A DNA stretch of 43,658 nucleotides from CAYRIY01 sp964424335 (GTDB lineage: Bacteria; Bacillota; Limnochordia; DTU080; RSA5): NCBI GenBank assembly GCA_964424335.1, contig CAYRIY010000020.1, positions 1 through 43,658 of the forward strand. Direction: 5' to 3'. How positions within the stretch are numbered: position 1 is the stretch's first letter; each line of letters begins with the position of its first letter. The notes under the pieces were generated by a model, which made no database searches, was not told where the DNA came from, and saw only the letters and a list, made by a program, of their open reading frames with translations. Below are positions 7,896 through 16,042 of the stretch, piece by piece. The position numbers were made by a program, and so were the translations under genes.

Positions 7896-8556
7896 GGCGC
7901 TCGGACGCCGAGTGACCTACACCGCCCTTTTGCCGGAGGCGGGGGATGGGCCCTTCAAGCTCCTTTACATGCTTCACGGAAAGAGCGACGACCACCGCGG
8001 TTGGCTCTACTACTCAAATCTCGAACGGCATGCCCGCGGACTGTCGTTTGTCGTGGTTCTGCCCGACGGCGGGGTCAGCTTTTGGATGAACGCGGACCAG
8101 CGGGAGCGGTACGAAGACTTTGTCATCGATGACTTAGATGCCCATGTGCGCAGGACGTTTCACATCGCTCCCGGAAAAGCGGCGATCGGAGGCCTTTCGA
8201 TGGGCGGATACGGCGCCATGCGCTACGCGCTCAAATACCCTGAACGCTTTGGCTCGGTTTGGGCGCATTCGAGTGCATTCTTCCCCCGAGAGACCTTCGT
8301 TGAGCTAGGGTTTACGAACGAGGACGCCGACTTGCGTGACATTGTCGACGCCCAAGACCCCAGCGCATTTGGGACGATCTCCTTTGACTGCGGCCGTGAC
8401 GACTACCTCATCGAGCACAACCGATCCTTCCACGCCTTCTTGAACGAGCGCGGGATCAAGCACAACTACTACGAGCACGAGGGCGCCCACACGTGGGATT
8501 ATTGGGACCTCCACGTCCAAGAGGCTCTCAAGCAGCACGTGAGCGTGCTCGGGTAA
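7858..8556 (+). CDS. alpha/beta-hydrolase esterase (FrmB / tributyrin esterase-like)
   Basis: A 232-residue alpha/beta-hydrolase of the putative esterase family that includes FrmB, EstA and antigen 85. The nucleophile is Ser114 in GGLSMGGYGAM. The likely acid is Asp181 or Asp182 (CGRDDYL) and the His is His211 (EGAHTWDYW). LYMLHGKSDDHRGW is the oxyanion-side motif. No signal peptide is seen, so it is cytosolic. The ATG at 7858 gives an N-terminus that fits the family (MEVNVATIQL); an upstream in-frame ATG at 7816 would add 14 residues unlike the family. It overlaps the VKOR gene by 38 bases and is last in the disulfide operon. A functional link to disulfide formation is not evident. Confidence 0.9.
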   Translation: MEVNVATIQLMSKALGRRVTYTALLPEAGDGPFKLLYMLHGKSDDHRGWLYYSNLERHARGLSFVVVLPDGGVSFWMNADQRERYEDFVIDDLDAHVRRTFHIAPGKAAIGGLSMGGYGAMRYALKYPERFGSVWAHSSAFFPRETFVELGFTNEDADLRDIVDAQDPSAFGTISFDCGRDDYLIEHNRSFHAFLNERGIKHNYYEHEGAHTWDYWDLHVQEALKQHVSVLG

Positions 8557-8561
8557 AAATT

Positions 8562-8610
8562 AAGCTCCAGGAGCGCCCTCGCCGGCACGCGGCGCCCCTG
8601 GAGCTTTTTT
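8562..8610 (+). terminator. strong Rho-independent terminator
   Basis: Five bases after the esterase stop, AAGCTCCAGG-AGCGCC pairs with GGCGC-CCCTGGAGCTT, a GC-rich stem of about 16 bp closed by a short loop and followed by TTTTTT. It ends the DsbA-VKOR-esterase operon. Confidence 0.92.
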
Positions 8611-8906
8611 GAGTCTCGAGCGCCTTCCTCCAAATACAGAGTATATCCCGCCATTTGCGGCGTACCTTGTAACGCCAAGCGCGCGGCCGTCAACGACGAT
8701 TGGTCGGGCGCCCACTGGTTCCTTCTTCGACTGGGATCGAATATGATAGTGACTCAATCGCGCGCCGTTCCGATTGGTCTTTCGTGAAGGTTGCCCGGAG
8801 GAGACCTGTATAGTACGATTACAACACACGCAAAACTTAAAGCTTATTCATTAATGTAGGCGCATTTTTCGAGGGACCCTCTTTTTGGAAAGGGTGTCGA
8901 GCATCG
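8611..8906. other. intergenic stretch without a supported gene
   Basis: Roughly 300 bases between the terminator and the membrane protein gene. A minus-strand frame of 89 codons crosses it but runs through the terminator stem, has no convincing ribosome site and matches no family I recognise. The last 80 bases (8820-8860) are AT-rich for this genome and probably hold the promoter of the downstream gene, but no clear -35/-10 pair can be defended. Confidence 0.5.
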
Positions 8907-9707
8907 ATGTGGCGGCGTTTTGGGGAGGATTTGTTGGCCGGCAAGAAGGGGTGGCTGCTCTTGGTCGGGGTCACCCTCCTTTGGCAGGCAGCCCTTTGGA
9001 TCTTTTCATCTGAATCGAACGCAGGCATGATGACGCTCCTCGCTTGGGCGCCGCTTGCGCTGGCGCCTATTTGGGCGGTGGTGTCGGCCGGCACGATGTT
9101 GCACCGGCGCGTCTTGGCCCAGGAGAGCGCCTTGCAGCCTTCCGGCGCTTGGAAAGTCTTGTTCATGCAGCTTGTGGCGGTTTGTGTTCAGACCGTCGCC
9201 TTTGCGGGCCTTGTAGCGCTAGGTGCGTTGTTGGTCTTTCGGCTCACCCTGGGAGTCCCCAATCTTCTAGACATTCTGCCGATCCCCGATGTCAGTTGGG
9301 TGACCGACCTGCTCATCAAAGGATCGGTGCTCGGATTTCTCTTTATCCCCGCGCTTGCGGCGGCGACTCAGACCGCATACCTTTTCTCGCGCCTGGTCGA
9401 AGGTTACCGCACGGCGCTTGGAGTTTGGGTATTCGTCGTCTTGGTCTGGGGAGGGTTTCGCCTTTTGCCCCTCCTTACGACAGCGCTTGGTTGGCTGCCC
9501 GACATTCCCTTTCAGGAGTTGTTCGCGGTCGGACCGGCCTACGAGTTTCGCACGGTGTACTTGGATACGGCTCCGTTCGGCGCCCTATTGCTCATCGCCA
9601 TCGGCCTGATCGCCGCGAGCGGACCGCTGTTGCACCACGTGGAGACCACACAAGACTTGAGCCTTTCGGAGTACGAGGCGACGAGCCTGCGCCGCGCACA
9701 GTCGTAA
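8907..9707 (+). CDS. polytopic membrane protein of unknown function
   Basis: A 266-residue protein with about six hydrophobic segments: residues 15-34, 43-64, 86-112, 134-156, 168-192 and 221-241. The N-terminus is short and basic (MWRRFGEDLLAGKKG) and the C-terminal tail is polar (YEATSLRRAQS). I do not recognise the family. The helix pattern is reminiscent of ABC-2 type permease subunits, but there is no ATPase gene nearby. A GGAAAGGGTG ribosome site precedes the ATG. The DUF4097-type gene follows after 53 bases and both end at the same terminator, so the pair is probably co-transcribed and may act together at the membrane. Confidence 0.75.
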   Translation: MWRRFGEDLLAGKKGWLLLVGVTLLWQAALWIFSSESNAGMMTLLAWAPLALAPIWAVVSAGTMLHRRVLAQESALQPSGAWKVLFMQLVAVCVQTVAFAGLVALGALLVFRLTLGVPNLLDILPIPDVSWVTDLLIKGSVLGFLFIPALAAATQTAYLFSRLVEGYRTALGVWVFVVLVWGGFRLLPLLTTALGWLPDIPFQELFAVGPAYEFRTVYLDTAPFGALLLIAIGLIAASGPLLHHVETTQDLSLSEYEATSLRRAQS

Positions 9708-9760
9708 TTGCCCGCGTTTGACACGGGCGTCGCCATGGAGACATGAGGAGGTGACGGTCG

Positions 9761-10879
9761 ATGGAGTTTCGCAAACGTCTGCTCGTCGTATTGATGGCCG
9801 TCAGTTTGATGGTAATTTTCGATGTGTTCGCGAACGGCTCCCTGGTCGTGACGCGTGTCGCCGAGTCGATGATGCGCACGACGCCTGAAGCGACGGGAAT
9901 TTTGATCGAAGAACACGCCCCGTTTTTGGCAAAGCAAGGCGCCGTCTCCGCGTCGACGGACGGCATCCGGCGGGTCGTCGTTCGCGGCGTGGAGGAGATC
10001 GACGTGATGCGGTCGACCACGCCCGCGGTCACCGTCGACTACGGTGTGCGGACATACGCCATCAGCAGCCGCCACGCCCAAGAGTACCACCAGCAGGCCA
10101 ACGTGCGCTTAAATCGCGTGGGGGACGCCCTGGAAGTGGTGTTCGATTCCCCTGAGGGCGGGCGCGACTTGCTCGGATTTCGCACCTTTTATCAGATGAC
10201 CGTACCCGACGGCATTGCGCTCGAGCTGGACGACGTGACCGGGAGCGCGAGCCTTCACGGTCTGGTCGGCTCGCTGACCGTGCGACGACCGGCAGGCGCA
10301 GTGACTGTCACGGAACATACCGGCTCCATCCGGGTCGAGGAGTCGACGGGGTACACGTGGCTCGCCGGCGTCGTTGGCGATGTTCACCTCGTTCATCGCC
10401 GCGGCCACGTCGAGTTGATCGCGATCGACGGCGAAGTCACGGTCGAGGGAGAGCGGACCAGCGTTTTGGCTGAGACGATTCGAGGCGACATGACGGCGAA
10501 CGTCGATCGGGGCATGGGCATTTTCTACTCGGTCTCGGGCGACTTAACGGCCGAGGCGTCGCGGGCCCACATCGTGGCGGACGGGATTGGAGGCTCCTTG
10601 GACTTGAGCGCCTCCATGAGCCCGATCGAGCTGGGAGCGTCCGTCGGCCCCGTCTCGCTTGCATCTGTGGGCGCCAATGTTCGCCTGGGCCTCGCGGAGT
10701 CGCAAGGGCGGGTCCTCGACATAAGTGTGGAGCGAGGCGAGATAAAGACAGAGCTCCCGCTCGAGATCGTGCGAGATGGGCGCGGGGCAAGGCGTCTTGA
10801 GTCAACCTTTGGACCGGCTGGAGGCGATGAGCTCATCGTCCGGGTTGTGGGTGGCACTGTTTTGATCGATGCGCAGTAG
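9761..10879 (+). CDS. DUF4097-type beta-strand-repeat surface protein
   Basis: A 372-residue protein. An N-terminal membrane segment (residues 5-25) is followed by an extended series of short beta-rich repeats with the alternating pattern seen in DUF4097/DUF4098 proteins (VRRPAGAVTVTEHTGSIRVE; GEVTVEGERTSVLAETIRGD), consistent with a right-handed beta-helix. Homologues such as YvlB and LiaG in Bacillus sit with envelope-stress regulators, and the biochemical role is unknown. A near-perfect GAGGAGGTGA ribosome site lies upstream of the ATG. The domain is expected outside the membrane, anchored by its N-terminus. No PspC or LiaRS gene is adjacent. Confidence 0.78.
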   Translation: MEFRKRLLVVLMAVSLMVIFDVFANGSLVVTRVAESMMRTTPEATGILIEEHAPFLAKQGAVSASTDGIRRVVVRGVEEIDVMRSTTPAVTVDYGVRTYAISSRHAQEYHQQANVRLNRVGDALEVVFDSPEGGRDLLGFRTFYQMTVPDGIALELDDVTGSASLHGLVGSLTVRRPAGAVTVTEHTGSIRVEESTGYTWLAGVVGDVHLVHRRGHVELIAIDGEVTVEGERTSVLAETIRGDMTANVDRGMGIFYSVSGDLTAEASRAHIVADGIGGSLDLSASMSPIELGASVGPVSLASVGANVRLGLAESQGRVLDISVERGEIKTELPLEIVRDGRGARRLESTFGPAGGDELIVRVVGGTVLIDAQ

Positions 10880-10907
10880 CGGATTGGCAGCTTTTGGCTA
10901 GTCTACG

Positions 10908-10948
10908 AAAAAGCGGAGGCCGGAACCTATTCCATGCCTCCGCTTTTT
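10908..10948. terminator. bidirectional terminator between convergent genes
   Basis: A perfect 13-bp stem (AAAAAGCGGAGGC with GCCTCCGCTTTTT) and a 15-base loop. The A-tract and T-tract on either side allow termination in both directions, serving the DUF4097 gene on the plus strand and the small coiled-coil gene on the minus strand. Confidence 0.9.
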
Positions 10949-10977
10949 CGCCTTTCCCAACCTACTCCGAATCGTCG

Positions 10978-11202
10978 TTAGTCGCGTTGTAGGCGCATGA
11001 ACTTGTTGACGAGATCGTCGAGCCGCTTATGATATTCGCCGTAACGTTCCATGTTCGTTGGATCGTCGAGCGCGTAAATCTCATCCCTAAGTGCTTGGAT
11101 CTCGGCCATCAGCTTCTGCATCCTTCGCATACGGCGTGCCCGCTCCGCTTCGTGTTCATCGTTCTCATTCGACAAGGGCGCCACCCCCGTCGGTATAGGC
11201 AT
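10978..11202 (-). CDS. small coiled-coil protein, unknown
   Basis: At most 74 residues. The body (EHEAERARRMRRMQKLMAEI onward) is highly charged with heptad spacing and is predicted to form a two-helix coiled coil around the break DDPTNMERYGEY. No Cys, no membrane segment and no recognised domain. The ATG at 11202 has no ribosome site; a GTG seven codons in and a TTG ten codons in, preceded by GGGGGTGG, are plausible starts and would give 65-68 residues. The coding frame is supported by the biased composition and the shared bidirectional terminator immediately downstream. Confidence 0.6.
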   Translation of the reverse strand: MPIPTGVAPLSNENDEHEAERARRMRRMQKLMAEIQALRDEIYALDDPTNMERYGEYHKRLDDLVNKFMRLQRD

Positions 11203-11341
11203 TGCGGAGTCGGCTGGGCACCCATCGTGAGACGGGGTGTATACGACGATTTAGCAACTTCACGTAAAACTCCTTCCAATCTGTGGTTCCAAAAGAGGGA
11301 GAACGTCCAGAATAATCGAAGGAATCGGGGGTTGGGAAAAC

Positions 11342-11830
11342 ATGTTGGAAGGTGAAACAGAAAAGCCAATGTCCGAGCACCGGCTGACGACGAGTGTGAT
11401 CGTAGCGGACGCCGACCGTGTCTTGGTGATCAGTGACGAAACCGGAGGAGTCCTGCGTTGGCGGCTTCCGCGCGGCATCGTGCGCGAGGGAGAGTCGTTG
11501 CGAGCCGCAGCAAGGCGAGGCTTTGCCGAAGAGGTCGGACTTCCGGTGAACATTGGCGAACTAGCCTTTGTCGCGGAGTTCCTCTCCTCGTCACGCACCT
11601 TCGAGCTTCACTTTGGGTTTGTCGGGCGCCTGCCACAAATCGACATCGCGCTCGACGGCCGTTCGCCCAAGCCCGCGGACGCTGCCGAAGCACGCTTTAT
11701 TCCAACTGGCGAGTTGCGCGCTCATATCAGGCACCGCCCCCTCGTCATTGCCATCGAGACGTGGCAGGACGAGCGGGCGCTCCGGTATCATGTGTTTGAT
11801 TTGGACAGGATACCGATCGAGATCGATTAA
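11342..11830 (+). CDS. Nudix hydrolase with altered Nudix box
   Basis: A 162-residue Nudix-fold protein, which would hydrolyse a nucleoside diphosphate linked to another group. The Nudix box runs from Gly45 to Leu67 and follows G-x5-E-x7-R-E-U-x-E-E-x-G-U except that the RE pair is RG (Arg59-Gly60); the metal-binding EE pair is intact (Glu63-Glu64). N-terminal strands contain TTSVIVADADRVLVISDETG and a substrate-side WRLPRG. A possible ribosome site (AAGGAATCGGGGG) precedes the ATG; Met10 is an alternative start. The gene is monocistronic and convergent with pepA. The substrate is unknown. Confidence 0.87.
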   Translation: MLEGETEKPMSEHRLTTSVIVADADRVLVISDETGGVLRWRLPRGIVREGESLRAAARRGFAEEVGLPVNIGELAFVAEFLSSSRTFELHFGFVGRLPQIDIALDGRSPKPADAAEARFIPTGELRAHIRHRPLVIAIETWQDERALRYHVFDLDRIPIEID

Positions 11831-11899
11831 ACACGTATCCCGATCTCGGGTCTTTAGCGCCGCTCGTCTCCATGCCGCCCACCTGATCCTCTATCTCGC

Positions 11900-13438
11900 C
11901 TAAGATGACGCCAGCAGGGCTAGCGTCCGCACCGCGACTCCGGTCGCTCCCTTTCCTTGGTAGTGTTTAGTCTTGCTCGTAAAGGCGGTCGCCGCGATGT
12001 CGAGGTGCGCCCATGGCGTATCGCCGACGAACTCGCCGATGATGAGGCCGCCGGTGATCGCGCCGCCTAGGCGCCCGCCCGTATTTTTGATGTCGGCCAC
12101 GTCACTTTTGTACGCGTCCTTGTACTCGTCGTCGCTTGGGAGTCGCCAAAACCGCTCGCCCGACTGCTCGGCCGCCTTTTGGATCTGCTGGACGAGGCCG
12201 TCATCGTTTGCAATGAGCCCTGAGTAGACATCGCCCAAGGCGATGCCGACCGCGCCCGTCAACGTCGCCACGTCGACGATCGCCCGCGCGCCGAGCCTCG
12301 CGGCGTAGGCCACGGCGTCGGCGAGGATGAGTCGGCCTTCGGCGTCGGTGTTGTCGACTTGGATGGTGATCCCGGCCAATGTGTCGAGCACGTCTCCCGG
12401 CTTGAGCGCACGACCGGACGGCATGTTCTCGACACAGGCGGCGACCGCCAGCACGTTCTTGTTGGGTTTGAGCAGCGCGATCGATCGCATGGCGCCGGCG
12501 ACAGCAGCGGCGCCCGCCATGTCGTTTTTCATCGTTTCCATGCTTGCGGCTTGCTTTAACGAGAGCCCGCCGCTGTCAAAGGTGACGCCTTTGCCGACAA
12601 ATCCGTAACTAAAGACGTCGGGCTCGGCCGGGTTGCCAATGTACTTGAGAATGATCAGCTTGGGAGGTTCGTCGCTTCCTCGCGCGACGCCAAGGAGCGC
12701 GCCAAGTCCCAATGCTTCCATTTCGGCGCGTTCGAGGACGTTGCACTCTAAGCCGACTTCAGCGGCCATTCGGGCGATATGCTCGGAGAGAATGGTCGGC
12801 GTCATACGGCTTGGGGGCGTGTTCACAAGATCGCGCGCAAAATTGACGGAATCCGCCAGAACGGTGCCGCGATCCAGCCCACGACGAATCGCGGCGACTT
12901 TCTCGGCGTCCATTTCCGCGACAATGAGACGATCGAGGTCGCTGGTTTGGCTGGATGCGGCGGTCCCATCGCTGTCGTCGCTTGCACGTCGCTTCTTCAT
13001 CGCTCGGTAGCGGTACGCCGCAAGGAGGGAGCCTTCGGCAAGCGACTGCGCCGCCTCTTCTGGGTCGAGACCTCCGATGCCCGCGCCGTGCACGATGGTG
13101 GCAATGCGTTTCGTCCCCTTGGACCGAGCGGCGTTCAGCGCGGAACCGGCCGCTCTCCTTGCCTCTTCCAATCCGAATTTGGCGCTGGGCCCAAGGCCGA
13201 CCACGACGACCTTCTTAGTCGGGACGCCGCCGGAGCTCATGGGTAAGTAAATCGATGCAGTCTCTCCAAGCTTGCCACGAAACTCGCCGCTTTCGATCAT
13301 GCGGGTGATCGTTCCGCCGATCAATCGGTCGACGGCGCCGGTGGCGCCCCCGGGATGGGTGACGCCCTCGAACAAGTTGACGATCCATGCGTCCGCCTGA
13401 ACTTCGGTGATGCTCCCCTGAACGAGGTCGATCATCAT
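11900..13438 (-). CDS. pepA: leucyl aminopeptidase (M17 family)
   Basis: A 512-residue cytosolic leucine aminopeptidase that removes N-terminal residues from peptides using two metal ions. The M17 signature NTDAEGRLILADA is exact, and the metal-binding Lys/Asp segment GKGVTFDSGGLSLK and NDMAGAA are present. The N-terminal macro-like domain spans about residues 1-165 and contains a somewhat variable stretch (KKRRASDDSDGTAAS). The start is ATG at 13438, with AGAGGTG at 13446-13452; a frame-extending ATG at 13465 adds nine residues and has no ribosome site. It lies downstream of sodA with a hairpin between them, so it is probably transcribed separately. Confidence 0.95.
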   Translation of the reverse strand: MMIDLVQGSITEVQADAWIVNLFEGVTHPGGATGAVDRLIGGTITRMIESGEFRGKLGETASIYLPMSSGGVPTKKVVVVGLGPSAKFGLEEARRAAGSALNAARSKGTKRIATIVHGAGIGGLDPEEAAQSLAEGSLLAAYRYRAMKKRRASDDSDGTAASSQTSDLDRLIVAEMDAEKVAAIRRGLDRGTVLADSVNFARDLVNTPPSRMTPTILSEHIARMAAEVGLECNVLERAEMEALGLGALLGVARGSDEPPKLIILKYIGNPAEPDVFSYGFVGKGVTFDSGGLSLKQAASMETMKNDMAGAAAVAGAMRSIALLKPNKNVLAVAACVENMPSGRALKPGDVLDTLAGITIQVDNTDAEGRLILADAVAYAARLGARAIVDVATLTGAVGIALGDVYSGLIANDDGLVQQIQKAAEQSGERFWRLPSDDEYKDAYKSDVADIKNTGGRLGGAITGGLIIGEFVGDTPWAHLDIAATAFTSKTKHYQGKGATGVAVRTLALLASS

Positions 13439-13497
13439 TTGCCGACACCTCTTTAGAAAATCCATGTTCCAAAAAATCGGCTTTTTGCTGGAAATGG

Positions 13498-13523
13498 AAA
13501 GCGGGCCGACGTTTGGCCCGCTC
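13498..13523 (-). terminator. probable terminator of sodA
   Basis: An 8-bp perfect GC stem (AGCGGGCC/GGCCCGCT) with a 7-base loop, followed on the minus strand by TTTCCATTTCC. The U-tract is short, so termination may be partial. Confidence 0.55.
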
Positions 13524-13560
13524 GTTACATAGCGCTCGCGCTACATCCGGTTTGCTCGGA

Positions 13561-14172
13561 TTACTTCGCCGCGGCGTACCGCTTGGCGACGTTGTCCCAG
13601 TTGACGACGTTCCAGAAAGCAGCGATGTAGTCCGGGCGCAGGTTTTGATACTTGAGGTAGTATGCGTGCTCCCAGACGTCCAGTCCGAGGATCGGCGTGT
13701 TCCCCTCCATCAGCGGAGTATCCTGGTTGGGCGTGCTCGTAACCGCAAGCTTGCCGTCCTTGTCGACGATCAGCCAGGCCCAGCCGCTGCCAAAGCGGGT
13801 GGCCGCCGCGTTTGAAAACTCCTGTTTGAAGTTGTCAAAGGAGCCGAACGCGCTGTCGATCGCCGCCGCCAGCTCGCCGGTGGGAGCGCCGCCGGCGCCC
13901 GGGCCCATCACATCCCAAAAGAGCGTGTGGTTGGCATGGCCGCCGCCATTGTTGCGCACCGCGGTGCGAATGCTCTCCGGCACGGCGTCGAGGTTGGCCA
14001 GGAGGTCCTCGATGCTCTTTTGCTGCAGGTCGGGGTGGCCCTCAAGAGCTTTGTTCAAGTTGGTCACGTACGCGTTGTGATGCTTGCCGTGGTGGATTTG
14101 CATCGTGCGTTCGTCAATATGGGGTTCCAACGCGTTATGCGCGTATGGAAGCGCTGGAAGTTCGTGTGCCAA
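13561..14172 (-). CDS. sodA: superoxide dismutase, Mn/Fe family (Mn-type)
   Basis: A 203-residue cytosolic superoxide dismutase. Metal ligands are His27 (QIHHGKHH), His82 (GHANHTLFW), Asp165 and His169 (DVWEHAYY). The second-sphere Gln sits in STPNQDTPL, the position typical of the Mn form, and GGGHANH is the matching outer-sphere segment. The start is TTG at 14172 with a strong AAGGAGGA at 14181-14188; no ATG lies in frame nearby. It is monocistronic, with a hairpin terminator at 13498-13523. It converts superoxide to peroxide and fits an aerobic lifestyle. Confidence 0.96.
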   Translation of the reverse strand: MAHELPALPYAHNALEPHIDERTMQIHHGKHHNAYVTNLNKALEGHPDLQQKSIEDLLANLDAVPESIRTAVRNNGGGHANHTLFWDVMGPGAGGAPTGELAAAIDSAFGSFDNFKQEFSNAAATRFGSGWAWLIVDKDGKLAVTSTPNQDTPLMEGNTPILGLDVWEHAYYLKYQNLRPDYIAAFWNVVNWDNVAKRYAAAK

Positions 14173-14291
14173 TTGGCTTCTCCTCCTTGATGAAAGTGCA
14201 AGGGTCCGATACCCTCATTAGACCTCATACTCGATTCCGCACATTTTCCCTTTTTCCTTGGCAGCAGATGGCACAGTCGAAGCTCCGACGC

Positions 14292-14693
14292 CTACCGCTC
14301 CATCCGGCCTTCGCTCCCGGAGTCAAAGAGGGGGGCCCACTCCTTGGGAAATTGTTCGCGCACCTTGTCGATCTGCCCTTCAGAGACGGCGTCCTGGAGG
14401 ACGCTGACGACCGCTCTGGCGTGGTGGATCGACTTGGGGAGGTCAACTTCCTCACGCTCGCTCACGCGGCGAAAGAAGTCGTCGAGCGTCATTTCAGCGA
14501 TCTCCATGTCGGCGCCTGAACGCAAATAATCGCCGATTAGGGGAGGAAGTTGGGATGCCAAGTTGTTGGCGGCGCCTCCCACAAGGCGTTCGCCAAGCGT
14601 TTCGAGCGTCGCTTTGGTCGCGCGCTCAGCGTCCCCTCGAGAGCTCATCCGTGCTCTGTGCTGCACTCTGCCAATAAACTCGTCGTGTTTCAC
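14292..14693 (-). CDS. DUF2267 family protein
   Basis: A 133-residue soluble helical protein. The pattern MKHDEFIGRVQHRARMSSRG, then ATLETLGERLVGGAANNLASQLPPLIGDYL and TLDDFFRRVSEREEVDLPKS matches the DUF2267 domain, whose function is unknown. The start is GTG at 14693 with GGGGTGATC upstream. A TTGACA at 14772-14777 (minus strand) with a weak CATATG 17 bases downstream could be its promoter, which would mean it is not co-transcribed with the gene upstream. The last residues (DSGSEGRMER) are polar. Confidence 0.85.
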   Translation of the reverse strand: MKHDEFIGRVQHRARMSSRGDAERATKATLETLGERLVGGAANNLASQLPPLIGDYLRSGADMEIAEMTLDDFFRRVSEREEVDLPKSIHHARAVVSVLQDAVSEGQIDKVREQFPKEWAPLFDSGSEGRMER

Positions 14694-14773
14694 GACACGA
14701 TCACCCCGCAGACATTGCTAGGCATAGACGTCCCGTGGGGAGTATTGGCATATGACGCATATCGTCATGAGTG

Positions 14774-15151
14774 TCAAATGCTGGTCGGCGCCGTCAGAGC
14801 CCGCCAGGCAGCCTCGACGTCTTCTCGGGTGAACGCCTCGGCGGACTTGGCTGAAACGTAGAGTAGCTTTTTACCCTCGAGGGGGAGATACAAAACGGAA
14901 CGGGCGTCGAGTAGGCAGAAGTCGGATCCCTCGTCGCCTTGAGGAAGATAGGTTGGCCGCCGTGCGCTTGCCGCAAAGTCGAGGGCGGTATCGTCCGGGA
15001 CTTGCCAGGCCGGGGCGCCAGCCTCGAATGCTTGGCGCTCGATGGTTTGCCAGCCGGTCGGTCCTCGCAAGAGAAGGAGGACAGAGGAGAGGCCCCGCAA
15101 GTGAGGGCTGATCAAGGCGATTGCATCCTTAAGCGTGACATCGTTTGCCAA
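14774..15151 (-). CDS. GAF-like domain protein, unknown role
   Basis: About 125 residues from a TTG at 15151 with AAGGGGGC seven bases upstream; an in-frame ATG at 15178 would add nine residues. The layout (DAIALISPHLRGLSSVLLLL, then WQTIERQAFEAG and SVLYLPLEGKKLLYVSAKSAEAFTREDVEAAWRALT) follows the strand-helix order of a short GAF domain, including the closing 'FTxxDxxxL' helix. No effector or DNA-binding domain is attached. Sequence similarity is modest, so the fold assignment is tentative. Confidence 0.6.
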   Translation of the reverse strand: MANDVTLKDAIALISPHLRGLSSVLLLLRGPTGWQTIERQAFEAGAPAWQVPDDTALDFAASARRPTYLPQGDEGSDFCLLDARSVLYLPLEGKKLLYVSAKSAEAFTREDVEAAWRALTAPTSI

Positions 15152-15294
15152 GTGGGAGCCCCCTTGGGGTCGGGTCATGAACAACGCTCTCATATTAGTG
15201 TACGAAAATGTACGGGAGTTGGCAATTTTGGGATCGCACTCCGATTGGTAGCCTTCCGTGCGTGTGAGCGAATTCCACGATGGGAGGACTGCCG

Positions 15295-16023
15295 ATGTGG
15301 TACGATGTACAAGGTGCCGCGATCGGCAAGAGGGAGTCGAGTTGGATTTTGAAAGCGATCGTCTTTGATTTCGACGGGACCGTGGTCGACACGGAATCCG
15401 CGGTATACACGGCTTGGCGCGAGCTATACGAAAGCCACGGCGGCAAACTGCCCCTCGAGCGGTGGGTGGAGGTGGTCGGGGCGCCCGGGCAACTGTTTGA
15501 TCCCTACGAGGAACTCGAGTCTCAAATCGGGACTTCGCTCGATCGGCGCGCCCTCGAGCCACAGCGGCGCTCGAGAGAGCTCGAACTGGTCGCGGCAGAA
15601 CGCCCACGGCCGGGGGTCCTCGAGCTCCTCGAGGCGTCGAGGGCGCGGGGGATTAAGATCGGGCTCGCCACAAACTCCCGGTCGAACTGGGCTGAAATGC
15701 ACCTCGAGGCGCTTGGAATACGCCACTACTTCGAGGTGGTGGCGACCGCCGACGACGTCGAGGTCGGAAAGCCCGATCCCGCGATGTACGCGCTTGCGGC
15801 CGAGCGTCTCGGGGTGCGGCCCGAGGATGCTTTGGCGATCGAAGACTCGCCAAGCGGGGCTCTCGGCGCCGTGCGGGCCGGGCTCGTGTGCCTCGTCGTG
15901 CCGAGCCCCTTGACGCGCCAACTGGAATTTCGCATGGCCCACGCCGTCTGGGAATCCCTCGCAGGGGCCGACGTCGACGACCTCGTGGCGCTCTGGCGCA
16001 GCGTGAGAACGTCGAGTCACTAG
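15295..16023 (+). CDS. HAD-superfamily hydrolase, beta-phosphoglucomutase/phosphatase-like
   Basis: A 242-residue HAD subfamily IA protein. Motif I is FDFDGTVVDT (nucleophile Asp25, acid/base Asp27), motif II is LATNSRS, motif III is the Lys in VGKPDPAMY and motif IV is IEDSPSGALGA. The helical cap lies between residues 34 and 100. Such enzymes dephosphorylate sugar phosphates or isomerise them. The start is ATG at 15295 with GGGAGG seven bases upstream; ATG at 15280 and a TTG at the core's first residue are alternatives. Leu-Glu pairs encoded CTCGAG occur seven times in 255 bases (15454-15708). It is convergent with the LarA-like gene, 19 bases apart. Confidence 0.9.
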   Translation: MWYDVQGAAIGKRESSWILKAIVFDFDGTVVDTESAVYTAWRELYESHGGKLPLERWVEVVGAPGQLFDPYEELESQIGTSLDRRALEPQRRSRELELVAAERPRPGVLELLEASRARGIKIGLATNSRSNWAEMHLEALGIRHYFEVVATADDVEVGKPDPAMYALAAERLGVRPEDALAIEDSPSGALGAVRAGLVCLVVPSPLTRQLEFRMAHAVWESLAGADVDDLVALWRSVRTSSH

Positions 16024-16042
16024 GCGGCGCTCGACCTCGCGA

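Noticed and set aside
8560..8829. 89-codon minus-strand frame in the region after the esterase
   Set aside because: It reads through the terminator stem, has no ribosome site and no family resemblance.
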